In this document: piece after piece, positions 16,634 through 25,363 of the stretch | How positions within the stretch are numbered: position 1 is the stretch's first letter | Layout of the letters: each line of letters begins with the position of its first letter | NCBI GenBank assembly: GCA_002724245.1 | Contig: PBOG01000056.1 | Span: 10,420-47,771, forward strand | DNA length: 37,352 nt | Reading direction: 5' to 3' | DNA from: Planctomycetaceae bacterium | Lineage (GTDB): Bacteria > Planctomycetota > Planctomycetia > Pirellulales > Pirellulaceae | Translations under genes and position numbers: made by a program | The notes under the pieces: generated by a model | Told to the model about the DNA's origin: nothing | Seen by the model: the letters and a program-made list of their open reading frames with translations, nothing else | Database searches by the model: none

Positions 16634-17977
16634 GTGAGCCCTATGTCGATTTCTGACCACGTTGTTTTGGTGTCTATCCCAGGGCTGCGTCCCGGGGACC
16701 TGAGATACCTGCCCGGTTTACGCTCCCTGGTTTCCGCTGGGGATCGAGCGCCGTTGGTCCCTAGTTTTCCTTGCGCAAGCTGGCCGATCCAAGCCAACCT
16801 GCTCACCGGTCACCTACCGCGCCGCCACGGAGTGACGGCGAGTGGTTATTACCAGCGCCAACAGGGGACTGTGGAACTCTGGGACCGGTCCTCAGATGTC
16901 GTGGCAGCTCCGATGATCTGGGATACCTTGCGAGACCACCATCCGGAACTGATTTCCGCAGCCTGGTTTCCCATGGCCGCAGGAAGTTGTCGCTCCCATT
17001 ACGTGTGTTCTCCAGAACCTCACTGCACACAAAATCCAGAGGAACGAAACACCTGCTACACGCGGCCCGGACAACTCTACAATAGGTTACGCCATGAGTT
17101 AGGACCTTATCCGTATGCGGATGCCGGACAAACAGAAAAACAGTTCGCCATCAGTACCTGGATGGCAAGGTCAGCAAGCCTCCTGGCGCATTCAGTACAC
17201 CCTCACTTGTTTTATCTCTCTTTTTCTCACCTGCTTGACACCGCACAACAACACGGCCCTGACAGTCCGAATGCACATGATGCGCTTGCCGATTTGGACA
17301 AGGCGCTAGAAATCCTGATCGAAGGTTTTCAGTCTGCTTATGAGGGACGACATCTACTTTGGCTAGTAACCAGTGAATGCGTAGTCACACCAGTTGATCA
17401 CGTCAGCTATCCCAATCGGCGGTTACGTGAAGCCGGGTTGCTGCAAGTCAAGAATCTCGATGATGGAGAACACCTGGATCTCGAAAACAGCCTGGCATGG
17501 GCACTCGTTGATCATCAGTACGCGCATGTGTACATCAGAGACTCCGCTTCTTCGATCATTCGAGAAGTGACCCGTCTGTTCACTCGTGAGCCTGGCATTG
17601 ACCGGGTACTCTACGGTCCTGCGTTGGCAGATCTCTATCTTGACCACCCGCGTTCCGGTGAGGTGGTCTTGATTTCTACACCCGACAGCTGGCAAGCGTA
17701 TTACTGGTGGATGGACGACACTCACGCGCCGCAATTCGCACGTCAAACCACCGGTACAATGATGAAACCGGCGGTCGACCCGCTCACACTCTATGCCGAC
17801 CATCGCAATGGTACGATTCCGCTCAATACAAAGCTCATCCAGGGATCCTATGGCGCGCCCGCATCAACGGATGCCCAGAGGGGAATCCTGCTCTCTTCAC
17901 AACGAGGCGTATTCACTGAACGCGCAACCTGTGATACCGATATCGCAGATCTCGTATTACAGCAATTTGGTGTTTGA
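16634..17977 (+). CDS. Alkaline-phosphatase-fold (nucleotide pyrophosphatase-like) protein, active site altered
   Basis: 447 residues. GTG at 16634 or ATG at 16643; neither has a strong ribosome site. The layout follows the type I phosphodiesterase/nucleotide pyrophosphatase group: strand 1 VLVSIPGLRP (11-20), nucleophile region FPCASWPIQANLLTG (45-59), RRHGVTASGYY, then WLVTSECVVTPVDHV, NRRLREAGLL, LVDHQYAHVYIRD and MKPAVDPLTLY. Active members carry an Asp in strand 1, a Thr or Ser nucleophile and an S-D-H-G metal motif. Here strand 1 has no Asp, the nucleophile position may be Ser49, and the metal motif reads SECV. The protein may therefore be non-catalytic or have changed chemistry. No signal peptide is obvious. 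It lies between paralogue A and an aldolase gene, probably co-transcribed. Confidence 0.78.
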   Translation: MSPMSISDHVVLVSIPGLRPGDLRYLPGLRSLVSAGDRAPLVPSFPCASWPIQANLLTGHLPRRHGVTASGYYQRQQGTVELWDRSSDVVAAPMIWDTLRDHHPELISAAWFPMAAGSCRSHYVCSPEPHCTQNPEERNTCYTRPGQLYNRLRHELGPYPYADAGQTEKQFAISTWMARSASLLAHSVHPHLFYLSFSHLLDTAQQHGPDSPNAHDALADLDKALEILIEGFQSAYEGRHLLWLVTSECVVTPVDHVSYPNRRLREAGLLQVKNLDDGEHLDLENSLAWALVDHQYAHVYIRDSASSIIREVTRLFTREPGIDRVLYGPALADLYLDHPRSGEVVLISTPDSWQAYYWWMDDTHAPQFARQTTGTMMKPAVDPLTLYADHRNGTIPLNTKLIQGSYGAPASTDAQRGILLSSQRGVFTERATCDTDIADLVLQQFGV

Positions 17978-18015
17978 TTTTTCTTTGTACTCTTTTCTTG
18001 CTACAGGAACGACAG

Positions 18016-18765
18016 ATGATCGTACGACCCAATCGCGTGAAACAGAAACTGGCTGCAGGAGAAACTGTCTACGTCGTTTCCGGACCAAGTACTCCCGATT
18101 GGATCGACCAATTCGGGCCTTGTGGATTCGACGGAATCTGGCTGGAAGGTGAACACGGCCCTGTTGATTTTGCAGATGTGTCCGATCTTACTCGCGCCTG
18201 CGACCTGTGGGGCATGACATCCATCATGCGGGTTAATCAGAACAATCAGGGGGTAATCTATCGGGCCTTGGATCGTGGTGTGCAAGGGATTTGTGTCCCG
18301 CACGTCAACACGAAAGAGGAAGCCCAAAACGTCGTTGCCGGAGGGAAATTTGCACCATTGGGCCAGCGTGGCCTGTATGGGAGTCGGCAAGGCTATGGAA
18401 TTGAAGATTATGTCAACAAAGCCAACGAACAGACGTTCTTGATGGTGCTGATTGAAGACATCGTAGCGATTGGCAATCTAGACGCGATCCTGGACGTCGA
18501 CGATATCGATGTATTTTTCGTAGCCCCGTCGGACCTGGCCGCATCCATGGGACATCTAGGGAGAGTCGAGCATCCGGAAGTCCAAGGAACCGTCGACCGC
18601 GCACTAGCGCGTATTCAAGAACGAGGACGTGTGGCCGGAACGCTGACGACAAACGATAACGTCGGCAAATACGCAGAAGCAGGTGTCCGCTTCCTGTTCA
18701 CTTTGGCAGAAAATTGGATCCGCGCTGGCGCGAACGAATTCCAACAACGGAGTCAGGTAAAGTGA
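18016..18765 (+). CDS. HpcH/HpaI family aldolase
   Basis: 249 residues from the ATG at 18016, with AGGAA about 8 nt upstream. A longer frame opens at 17974, overlapping the previous stop, but adds only a hydrophobic tail without a ribosome site. This is a class II, metal-dependent pyruvate aldolase fold that splits 2-keto-3-deoxy acids to pyruvate (or tartronate semialdehyde precursors) and an aldehyde. Catalytic and binding residues are visible: His47 in EGEHGP, Arg72 in IMRVNQNN, metal ligands Glu147 in LIEDIVAIGNLD and Asp173 in VAPSDLAASMG, plus the GVQGICVPHVNT strand. Relatives include 4-hydroxy-2-oxoheptanedioate, 2-dehydro-3-deoxyglucarate and rhamnonate aldolases; the exact substrate is not decidable. 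It is the last gene of the plus-strand run, 38 bp after its neighbour. Confidence 0.9.
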   Translation: MIVRPNRVKQKLAAGETVYVVSGPSTPDWIDQFGPCGFDGIWLEGEHGPVDFADVSDLTRACDLWGMTSIMRVNQNNQGVIYRALDRGVQGICVPHVNTKEEAQNVVAGGKFAPLGQRGLYGSRQGYGIEDYVNKANEQTFLMVLIEDIVAIGNLDAILDVDDIDVFFVAPSDLAASMGHLGRVEHPEVQGTVDRALARIQERGRVAGTLTTNDNVGKYAEAGVRFLFTLAENWIRAGANEFQQRSQVK

Positions 18766-18935
18766 TGCGGCCTGGCTTTGACTACGATCCTCGTCAAACC
18801 CCGCCGTAAGCAGCAACGATGACCGTGTCCACTCCAGCGGTTTCCAGCTCTTTAAAAAGCGTACATCTCGATGCAAAAGCAGCCGCTTGGCACCAAACAA
18901 CCGCCCAAGCGCCAATCCACAATACGCAAGAAATA

Positions 18936-18971
18936 AAGCAACCCGGTTCCTTTCCAGAAACCGGGTTGCTT
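18936..18971. terminator. Bidirectional intrinsic terminator
   Basis: A perfect 13-bp inverted repeat (AAGCAACCCGGTT, 18936-18948, with its complement at 18959-18971) encloses a 10-nt loop. It is flanked by T-rich sequence on both strands (TTGTTTAG after it on plus; TTATTTC after it on minus), though without a long T-run. It lies between the aldolase gene, ending at 18765, and the convergent DUF1598 gene, ending at 18998, so it can stop transcription from both sides. Confidence 0.8.
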
Positions 18972-18997
18972 GTTTAGACAAATAGCCCATGCAGGTG

Positions 18998-20452
18998 CTA
19001 TTTCACATCCTTGATTCCCGAGGCATCCCACCACCATTGAAGCGGATCCAGTGAGGACAGATCGACGCCAGAATGGGTCTTGGCAACCTGACCACCCTCG
19101 TCCGCCAAGAGATTGCTCTTCCGCAACGCATGGGTTGGATTGATCGTAATCCCACCCGCTGTGGGCGTAAACAATAGTCCGTTCTTGGCGACAACACGGC
19201 TTACGGTGTCGACTTGTTCCGGTGTCTCAAAGAACTCGAGCTCGAACTGGCTCTCATCACCAAACAGATCCATCGACCAGCCAGCCTGTCCGTAAAAATC
19301 CTGCTGCTGAATGTAAGCTGATGCGATGGTCATATCGATCAAATTACGCAGATGGGCATATACAGGCTCCCGTGCGGCCAGCTCTGCATACCTTCGCGTA
19401 AATGCATCCACAAAGGTTTTACTGGCTCGACTCATACGTACCACACGTCGGCGAGTCCCATCGGCGTTAATCTGCTCGCCTTCACCGACCAATTTTACGC
19501 CGTCACCAACCAGCTCCATGGCCAGGCCATCATCGCTGGCACGGACTGTTTCGTAGTTCGGCGTGAACCACCAACGCACCATACTCTCACCACCGCGAGC
19601 TTTCTTGATGTAGCTGGGAATATCTACCGCCGGTTTCTCCAAACCCATCCCAATCAGCTTCATACGATAATCGGCCGCTACCAAGACGTATGCAAAGTGC
19701 GTATTTGGAGAAACACCTTTGACGGTAACGTCTTGCAGTCCCAGACTGGACCGTAATGACTCAGCAATCACATTCCCATTACGGATACCCTGCCTGCGAA
19801 TCTGTGACAAAGTTTGATTGTAAGACGCAAGACCTTCTTGAGTGGGATCAATGGAACAACCGACGATGCCAGTCGGCGCTTGACTTGGTGCAAAAGCTCG
19901 TAACGCAATCGCCAAGTCTTGCAGCAACAAAACGGGACGGTCACTCTTCATGCCACGGATTTCACCTTCCCCATCCTGGTAATAAGGCTCAGCCGGTCCA
20001 GCGATTGCGATGTCATTGGAATCGGGCAAAAAGAAGACATACTGCAACCGAGTCAAACCACCCAGGCAAAGCTGCATGTCCGTCACGCGAAGTCCGTCCT
20101 TGCGGCGTTCTTTAATGGCTGCTTCCAGCCGATTCAAAGAGACCACGCGTAGTGGACTCCATTTGCGGGCCACAGTTCCTAAACTACGCTGCGCCAGCTT
20201 GTACCGTTTGCGTTTGAGTTGACCACTTCGGTCTCGCGATAGCCGCCGCAAGACACCGCGTGCGTCTACCGTGATACCGGCCTGCCCGTTACCGCCACCA
20301 CCCTGGCCGCCGCCACCGCCGCCAAGTCCGCCACCGCCCCCGCCGCCGCCAAGTCCGCCGCCACCCTGGGCAAAGACAGCGGGTGCACCCAGAGTACCGA
20401 AAAGAATAACCGCTACGAGCATGACGCAGCATCGAAGTTGTTTAACAGCCAT
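18998..20452 (-). CDS. DUF1598 domain-containing exported protein with Gly-rich linker
   Basis: 484 residues from the ATG at 20452, which has GAGG 6 nt upstream and begins a clear signal peptide (MAVKQLRCCVMLVAVILFGT, ending VFAQ). The frame stays open a further 71 codons upstream, but those residues look non-coding. Directly after the leader comes a low-complexity run (residues about 30-57) of Gly broken by single Leu and Gln. The rest matches the planctomycete DUF1598 family as I know it: LQYVFFLPDSNDIAIAGPAE, RPVLLLQDLAIALRAF, GCSIDPTQEGL, AADYRMKLIGMGLE and RWWFTPNYE. The product should be periplasmic or surface-located; no biochemical role is known to me. It lies 297 bp downstream of dnaE on the same strand and ends at a terminator shared with the aldolase gene. 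Confidence 0.87.
   Translation of the reverse strand: MAVKQLRCCVMLVAVILFGTLGAPAVFAQGGGGLGGGGGGGGLGGGGGGQGGGGNGQAGITVDARGVLRRLSRDRSGQLKRKRYKLAQRSLGTVARKWSPLRVVSLNRLEAAIKERRKDGLRVTDMQLCLGGLTRLQYVFFLPDSNDIAIAGPAEPYYQDGEGEIRGMKSDRPVLLLQDLAIALRAFAPSQAPTGIVGCSIDPTQEGLASYNQTLSQIRRQGIRNGNVIAESLRSSLGLQDVTVKGVSPNTHFAYVLVAADYRMKLIGMGLEKPAVDIPSYIKKARGGESMVRWWFTPNYETVRASDDGLAMELVGDGVKLVGEGEQINADGTRRRVVRMSRASKTFVDAFTRRYAELAAREPVYAHLRNLIDMTIASAYIQQQDFYGQAGWSMDLFGDESQFELEFFETPEQVDTVSRVVAKNGLLFTPTAGGITINPTHALRKSNLLADEGGQVAKTHSGVDLSSLDPLQWWWDASGIKDVK
20282..20365 (-). repeat. Glycine-codon low-complexity tract
   Basis: About 84 bp of GGC/GGT/GGA codons broken by Leu (CTT/TTG-type) and Gln codons. On the plus strand it reads as CCGCC-rich DNA. 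It encodes two near-identical LGGGGGG-type units after the DUF1598 leader peptide. Such tracts are prone to slippage, so length may vary between strains. Confidence 0.8.
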
Positions 20453-20481
20453 GAGATACCTCAATATCGGCGACTGGGAAT

Positions 20482-20507
20482 CACGTCTCGAAAAAATACC
20501 ACGTCTC
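20482..20507 (-). repeat. Direct repeat upstream of the DUF1598 gene
   Basis: GAGACGTG occurs twice on the minus strand (20482-20489 and 20500-20507) with an 18-bp period, centred about 40 bp before the start codon at 20452. It could be an operator or a chance repeat; nothing in the window names a binding protein. Confidence 0.35.
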
Positions 20508-20749
20508 AGAAATCTAACCGGTGCGTTCCCGCGAACATGGCAACTGAGGCCGCTCGCAGGAACGTGTTGTTGACAGAACGGAACGACCGTCGGCCTGTGA
20601 AAGAAATATAGGCCCCGTATTGGGTGATGATAGTTGCGAAACTGGGTAAAATCAACGAAATACAAGGAATTTGTAAGACAGGGTACGTCAATTCATGTAT
20701 TTCATCGACTCACTGGCACGAATTATCGTGAAAATCACGTCCTTCGCTG

Positions 20750-23700
20750 CTATCGGACCTGCCTTCGTCGCCCCCCATTCCCATTCCCATTCGCTGGCGG
20801 TGGGCCAGTGGTCATCAACTGGTAGTTACCAGGTCCCAAGAGACCAGTAATGCGTGATCGCAACTCCGTTGTCACGCCAACACGGAGTCGATCCGAACGC
20901 AAATAGACTCGCTTACCATCCTTCAAGACTAGTACAAATTGCAAGTCCCGGTGGCCGGGGTAGCCGCGCACGATCTCACGTAATTGGGGAAGCATCTCCG
21001 GACTGTGCTTCTCCTCCTCGATACGAATCAAAATACCACTGGCACAACGAGCATCCAGTTGATCCAGGGGAATCAGTTCGTTGACAATCAAATTCGCTTC
21101 GTCACCACCGCCGCGGCGATCAACAGCACCCCGAATGCATAGTATGACGTCCGCTTGTACCAAATCTCCCATTTCGGCAAATCCCGTCGGCCAAAGAATG
21201 CATCGAATCGATCCTTGCATGTCCTCCAGATCAAAATTGACGTACTTCGTGGGAGCATCCGGTCGTGCATTCTTTGTATGGGCGAACTTGATGGACGAGA
21301 CCATTCCCCCCAGAATCACCTCACTCCGGTCAGGCAATTTGGAGAGTTCATCCGTGGAATGAGACGCATAGGCGGACAACTGCTTTTCATACTCCGCCAA
21401 AGGATGACTGCGTAGATAAAACCCAAGAACCTCTTTTTCCATCATCAGAGTTTCTCGCTCTTCAAATTCAGGGACATCCGGCAACGGTACAACTTCCGCG
21501 TCCCCCTCATCGTCATCCATTGCTCCAAACAAACTCTTCTGACCACTACGGCGATCTGCAGCTGCGGCCTGGCCAGCCTGAATCGCTCGCTCGAGTGCCT
21601 CGTATAACTGCCGACGATGAGCCTGCAGTGAATCCATCGCACCAGCCTTGATGAGCGCTTCAATCGAAGCCCGATTGCAACTCGATAGTTCAATTTTCTC
21701 ACAAAACTCAAACAGATCCCGGAACTCGCCTGATTCAGCACGGGAGGCCACAATCGCACGAGGAGCGGCACCGCTGCACCCCTTGATCGCAGATAAGCCA
21801 AACAGGATCTTGCCATCCGCCACGGTAAAATCAACGTCCGAAGTATTGATATCTGGTGGAACCACTTCGATTCCCATCCGTTTGCAATCTTCCAAATGCT
21901 CAACGAGTGAATCCTTGCGAGAAAAATTCCTCCCTGGAATGTCGCTCGAAAGCAAGGCCGCCATAAACTCAACGGGGTAGTTGGCTTTCAGATAGGCCGT
22001 TTGATAGGCAATCAAGGCATACGCAGTAGAGTGTGATTTATTGAACCCGTATCCAGCAAACTTGATGATCAACTCCCAAATGTGCTGGGCTTCTTTCTTG
22101 GCCATTCCGCTTTCCGTGGCACCAGAAATAAACTGCTCATAATTGGCCGCGATGATCGACTCTTTTTTCTTGCTAATCGCCTTGATACACGTATACGCGT
22201 TCGCCAGCGGAATTCCGCCTAAACGATTCAAGATTCTCATCACCTGCTCTTGGTAGACCATCACCCCGTGGGTCTCACTCAGTACGTCTTTGAGTACCGG
22301 ATGGCTGTACTGGGCTTCCTTTCGACCATGCTTGACCATCACATAGTCCTCGACCATGCCTCCTTCCAAAGGGCCCGGACGGTAAAGTGCATTAGTCGCG
22401 ATAATGTCATGGAATGAATCCGGTTTCATCCGCTGCAAAAGGTCGCGAATACCGCCACTCTCCAATTGGAACACACCCTTGGTCTCGCCACGTTGCAAGA
22501 GTGCAAAGGCCTTGGCGTCATCGAGAGGAAACGTTTCTGGTTCAACCCGCTCTCCTGTCGTCTGCTCAATGAGCTCCACCGACTTGCTCAAGACGGTCAG
22601 ATTCCGCAACCCCAGAAAATCCATTTTCAGCAGACCGGCCGCCTCGACGTCGTTCATTGACCACTGCGTGATCACGTCATCCTTGCCTGTCACCCGGCAG
22701 AGAGGAACGTATTCCGTTAGCGGCTTGTCCGCGATGACGACTGCGGCAGCATGTGTTCCGACATTCCGAGCCAGGCCCTCGATGGCGCGGGCCAGATCAA
22801 TCAACTCACGTATCTCACCATCGTTTTCATAAGTTTTCCGTAAATCATCACTCGTCTTAAGCGCCCCTTCAAGATTGATCCCCAATTGCTCAGGAACCAT
22901 GCCCGTAATTTGGTTGACGCGAGCCAAGGGAATGCCCAGCGCGCGACCCACATCCTTGATCGCAGCGCGAGCCTGGAGCGTTCCAAACGTCCCAATCTGG
23001 GCTACGTTGGCGTGCCCGTACTTCTCTTTCACATAACGAATAATATCGCCGCGGCGTTGCTTGCAAAAATCAATATCAATATCGGGTGCTTCCAGTCGAT
23101 TTTCATCGAGGAATCGCTCAAACAGCAAATCAAATTCAATCGGGCAGACGTGGCTCAGATGAAGCGCAAAACAGACCAATGCTCCCACACCGCTACCACG
23201 CGCAGTCGCAGGCACACCAATTTCGCGTGCGTACCTCACGAAGTCCCAGACAATCAGAAAATAATTCGAGAAACCTAGTTTCTCGATCACGCCCAATTCG
23301 CGATCCAGACGCTCCAAGACTACGTCCGCGAATTCACCGTCTCGATACATCTCTGGGCTTCTGTCGTAACGTACCGCCAGCCCCTCCAAACATAACTCGC
23401 GCAAGAAATCGGCTGGGCTCTTTTCTGGCGGCACCGGATATGTCGGGAAGTGCCGTTTGCCAAGATCCAAATCAAGATGCACGGTATCTGCAATCTGCTG
23501 ACTGCGGGCAACCGCTTCATGATGACCAGGAAACGCCTCGTACATTTGTTGTGGCGAACGCAGAAAGAACTGATCGCCTTCCATGCGCATGCGCGCGTGA
23601 TCCGTTCGAAATTTACCCGTATTAATACATAACATCACGTCCTGGGCCGCAGCGTCTTCGCGGTCGACATAATGCGCATCGCTTGTCGCGACGAGTGGCA

Positions 23701-24316
23701 AGCCCATCCGGTTCGCTACGGCTACCGCACCCTCCATCGCAGCGTCCTGGATATCAATCCCATTATTCATGATCTCAATGAAGTAACGGTCTTTGAAAAC
23801 TCCGTGGAACCACTGGCAGATGGACATCGCTGATTCCAACTGATCCGGGTTACCATGGCCGCGTAGTAATGCCTGATTCATTTCACTTGAGACACAGCCG
23901 CTCAGGCAAATCCCCCCTTCTTGATGTGCTTCGAGCAGTTCTTTGTCGATCCGCGGCTTGAAATAGAATCCTTCCAGATAGGCGGCTGAAGCCATCTTCA
24001 ACAAGTTGCGGAAACCGGTTCGATTCTGCGCCAATAACGTGAGATGGAAACTAGCCTCTTTCATGCTTCCGGCGTTCTTATCAAACCTGCTTCCCGGCGC
24101 AATGTAAGCCTCATAACCAACAATGGGATTGATGCCAGCATCTTTCGCCTTTCGATAGAACTCTAATGCCCCGTGCAAATTCCCGTGATCCGTTAAGGCC
24201 AGCGCATTCATGCCATGGGACTTCGCGCGTGCGACCAATCGGTCCAGCGAACCAGCTCCATCCAACAGGCTGTAGTGGCTGTGGCAATGGAGGTGGACAA
24301 AAGGGGATTCGTTCAT
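20750..24316 (-). CDS. dnaE: DNA polymerase III alpha subunit
   Basis: 1188 residues, normal length for DnaE1, the replicative polymerase. The N-terminal PHP domain has its metal-binding signature intact (HLHCHSHYSLLDG, ALTDHGN, VGYEAYIAPGSR, TSDAHYVDRED), so a PHP proofreading or pyrophosphatase site is possible. The polymerase palm carries the catalytic Asp triad region APDIDIDFCKQRRGDII near residue 414, and GFNKSHSTAYALIAYQTAYL follows in the fingers. A helix-hairpin-helix/beta-binding region and an OB fold near residue 1000 (VILGGMVSSIKF) come before the C-terminus. The extreme C-terminus is a short Gly/Asn/Arg tail (NGNGNGGRRRQVR). ATG at 24316. It is divergent from sodA with 319 bp between starts. 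Confidence 0.97.
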   Translation of the reverse strand: MNESPFVHLHCHSHYSLLDGAGSLDRLVARAKSHGMNALALTDHGNLHGALEFYRKAKDAGINPIVGYEAYIAPGSRFDKNAGSMKEASFHLTLLAQNRTGFRNLLKMASAAYLEGFYFKPRIDKELLEAHQEGGICLSGCVSSEMNQALLRGHGNPDQLESAMSICQWFHGVFKDRYFIEIMNNGIDIQDAAMEGAVAVANRMGLPLVATSDAHYVDREDAAAQDVMLCINTGKFRTDHARMRMEGDQFFLRSPQQMYEAFPGHHEAVARSQQIADTVHLDLDLGKRHFPTYPVPPEKSPADFLRELCLEGLAVRYDRSPEMYRDGEFADVVLERLDRELGVIEKLGFSNYFLIVWDFVRYAREIGVPATARGSGVGALVCFALHLSHVCPIEFDLLFERFLDENRLEAPDIDIDFCKQRRGDIIRYVKEKYGHANVAQIGTFGTLQARAAIKDVGRALGIPLARVNQITGMVPEQLGINLEGALKTSDDLRKTYENDGEIRELIDLARAIEGLARNVGTHAAAVVIADKPLTEYVPLCRVTGKDDVITQWSMNDVEAAGLLKMDFLGLRNLTVLSKSVELIEQTTGERVEPETFPLDDAKAFALLQRGETKGVFQLESGGIRDLLQRMKPDSFHDIIATNALYRPGPLEGGMVEDYVMVKHGRKEAQYSHPVLKDVLSETHGVMVYQEQVMRILNRLGGIPLANAYTCIKAISKKKESIIAANYEQFISGATESGMAKKEAQHIWELIIKFAGYGFNKSHSTAYALIAYQTAYLKANYPVEFMAALLSSDIPGRNFSRKDSLVEHLEDCKRMGIEVVPPDINTSDVDFTVADGKILFGLSAIKGCSGAAPRAIVASRAESGEFRDLFEFCEKIELSSCNRASIEALIKAGAMDSLQAHRRQLYEALERAIQAGQAAAADRRSGQKSLFGAMDDDEGDAEVVPLPDVPEFEERETLMMEKEVLGFYLRSHPLAEYEKQLSAYASHSTDELSKLPDRSEVILGGMVSSIKFAHTKNARPDAPTKYVNFDLEDMQGSIRCILWPTGFAEMGDLVQADVILCIRGAVDRRGGGDEANLIVNELIPLDQLDARCASGILIRIEEEKHSPEMLPQLREIVRGYPGHRDLQFVLVLKDGKRVYLRSDRLRVGVTTELRSRITGLLGPGNYQLMTTGPPPANGNGNGGRRRQVR

Positions 24317-24635
24317 GCTCTACGTTCCGTCGTAAACAAAGATTCCATTCGCCCAGAACAGGCACTACAGGTGTGGCCGATAGCGAGACACGTGGTTGCG
24401 GTTCGCAGGCCAACAGCGGAAAAAAGAATCCAGCATGCAAGCCGCAATACCACCAGGTTCCTCGAGACTCTCAACCAGAGGAAACACTGACATTCTAAGA
24501 GAGGCTTCCCGGAACTGCAAAAGTTCTTCGCAAGGCCCACGGTGGCCTGATTGTCACCTCACGACAGCCTGTGCTATGCTGACATCTTATCTGTTGAACT
24601 ATCGTGATACTGCTGCATAACACGAGGGAAAATCC
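24317..24635. other. Divergent promoter region dnaE / sodA, 319 bp
   Basis: It must hold promoters for dnaE (minus) and sodA (plus). A candidate plus-strand promoter is listed separately. I recognise no Fur-, MntR- or riboswitch-type element and no gene. Confidence 0.45.
24551..24580 (+). promoter_or_regulatory. Candidate sigma-70 promoter for sodA
   Basis: TTGTCA (24551-24556) and TATGCT (24575-24580) with an 18-bp spacer match consensus at 5/6 and 4/6. The -10 box ends 55 bp before the sodA ATG, leaving a leader of about 45-50 nt that contains GAGGG before the start. Confidence 0.4.
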
Positions 24636-25262
24636 ATGGCCTATCAACTACCCGAACTCGGATACGCCTACGACGCGCTGGAGCCACACATCGATGCGCG
24701 GACGATGGAAATCCATCACACAAAACACCACCAAGCATATATTGATAAAGTCAATGCCGCGATTGCCGGCAGCGATCTGGAAAGCAAGGCCATTGATGAC
24801 CTGATCGCGGGAATCAGTTCGCTACCCGCGGGACAACAGGGCGCCGTCCGTAACAATGGTGGCGGACACTCCAACCACTCGCTGTTCTGGAGCATTATGG
24901 GACCAGGTGGTGGTGGAGAACCCTCTGGTGATCTGGCGGCGGCAATCGTCGCTGATCTAGGGGGACTGGATGCGTTCCGGACAGAATTCGGGAACGCTGC
25001 TGCTACCAGATTTGGCAGTGGCTGGGCGTGGCTCGTGGTTCAGGACGGCAAGCTCGCCGTTGGCTCCACCGCAAACCAAGACAGTCCTTTAATGGGTGCT
25101 GATGTAGCAGGGATCAGTGGCACTCCCATTCTCGGACTCGACGTGTGGGAACATGCCTATTATCTGAATTACCAGAATCGTCGCCCTGACTACGTTTCCG
25201 CTTTTTGGAACGTCGTCAACTGGGATGCCGTAGCAGAGCGCTACGCCGCGGCAAAAGCCTGA
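24636..25262 (+). CDS. sodA: Superoxide dismutase, Mn type
   Basis: 208 residues, strikingly close to enterobacterial Mn-SOD. It converts superoxide to hydrogen peroxide and oxygen; no signal peptide, so cytoplasmic. The four metal ligands are present: His27 (MEIHHTKHH), His81 ([11 protein letters not shown]), Asp169 and His173 ([20 protein letters not shown]). The GGGHxNH context and the [11 protein letters not shown] block favour Mn over Fe. GAGGG precedes the ATG at about 10 nt. It is divergent from dnaE and converges on hemC, 101 bp away, with no clear hairpin between them. Confidence 0.97.
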   Translation: MAYQLPELGYAYDALEPHIDARTMEIHHTKHHQAYIDKVNAAIAGSDLESKAIDDLIAGISSLPAGQQGAVRNNGGGHSNHSLFWSIMGPGGGGEPSGDLAAAIVADLGGLDAFRTEFGNAAATRFGSGWAWLVVQDGKLAVGSTANQDSPLMGADVAGISGTPILGLDVWEHAYYLNYQNRRPDYVSAFWNVVNWDAVAERYAAAKA

Positions 25263-25363
25263 AACGAGTCGCCGGTATTTACCTCCAGCCTCGCTTGAAG
25301 TGCCTGACCGTGTCCAAGGCAGACGCAGAGGTGGGTACCATGCTTAGTGCAGACACTTAACCA

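Noticed and set aside
20271-20573. Plus-strand proline-rich open frame
   Set aside because: It is the reverse reading of the DUF1598 Gly tract and has no ribosome site.
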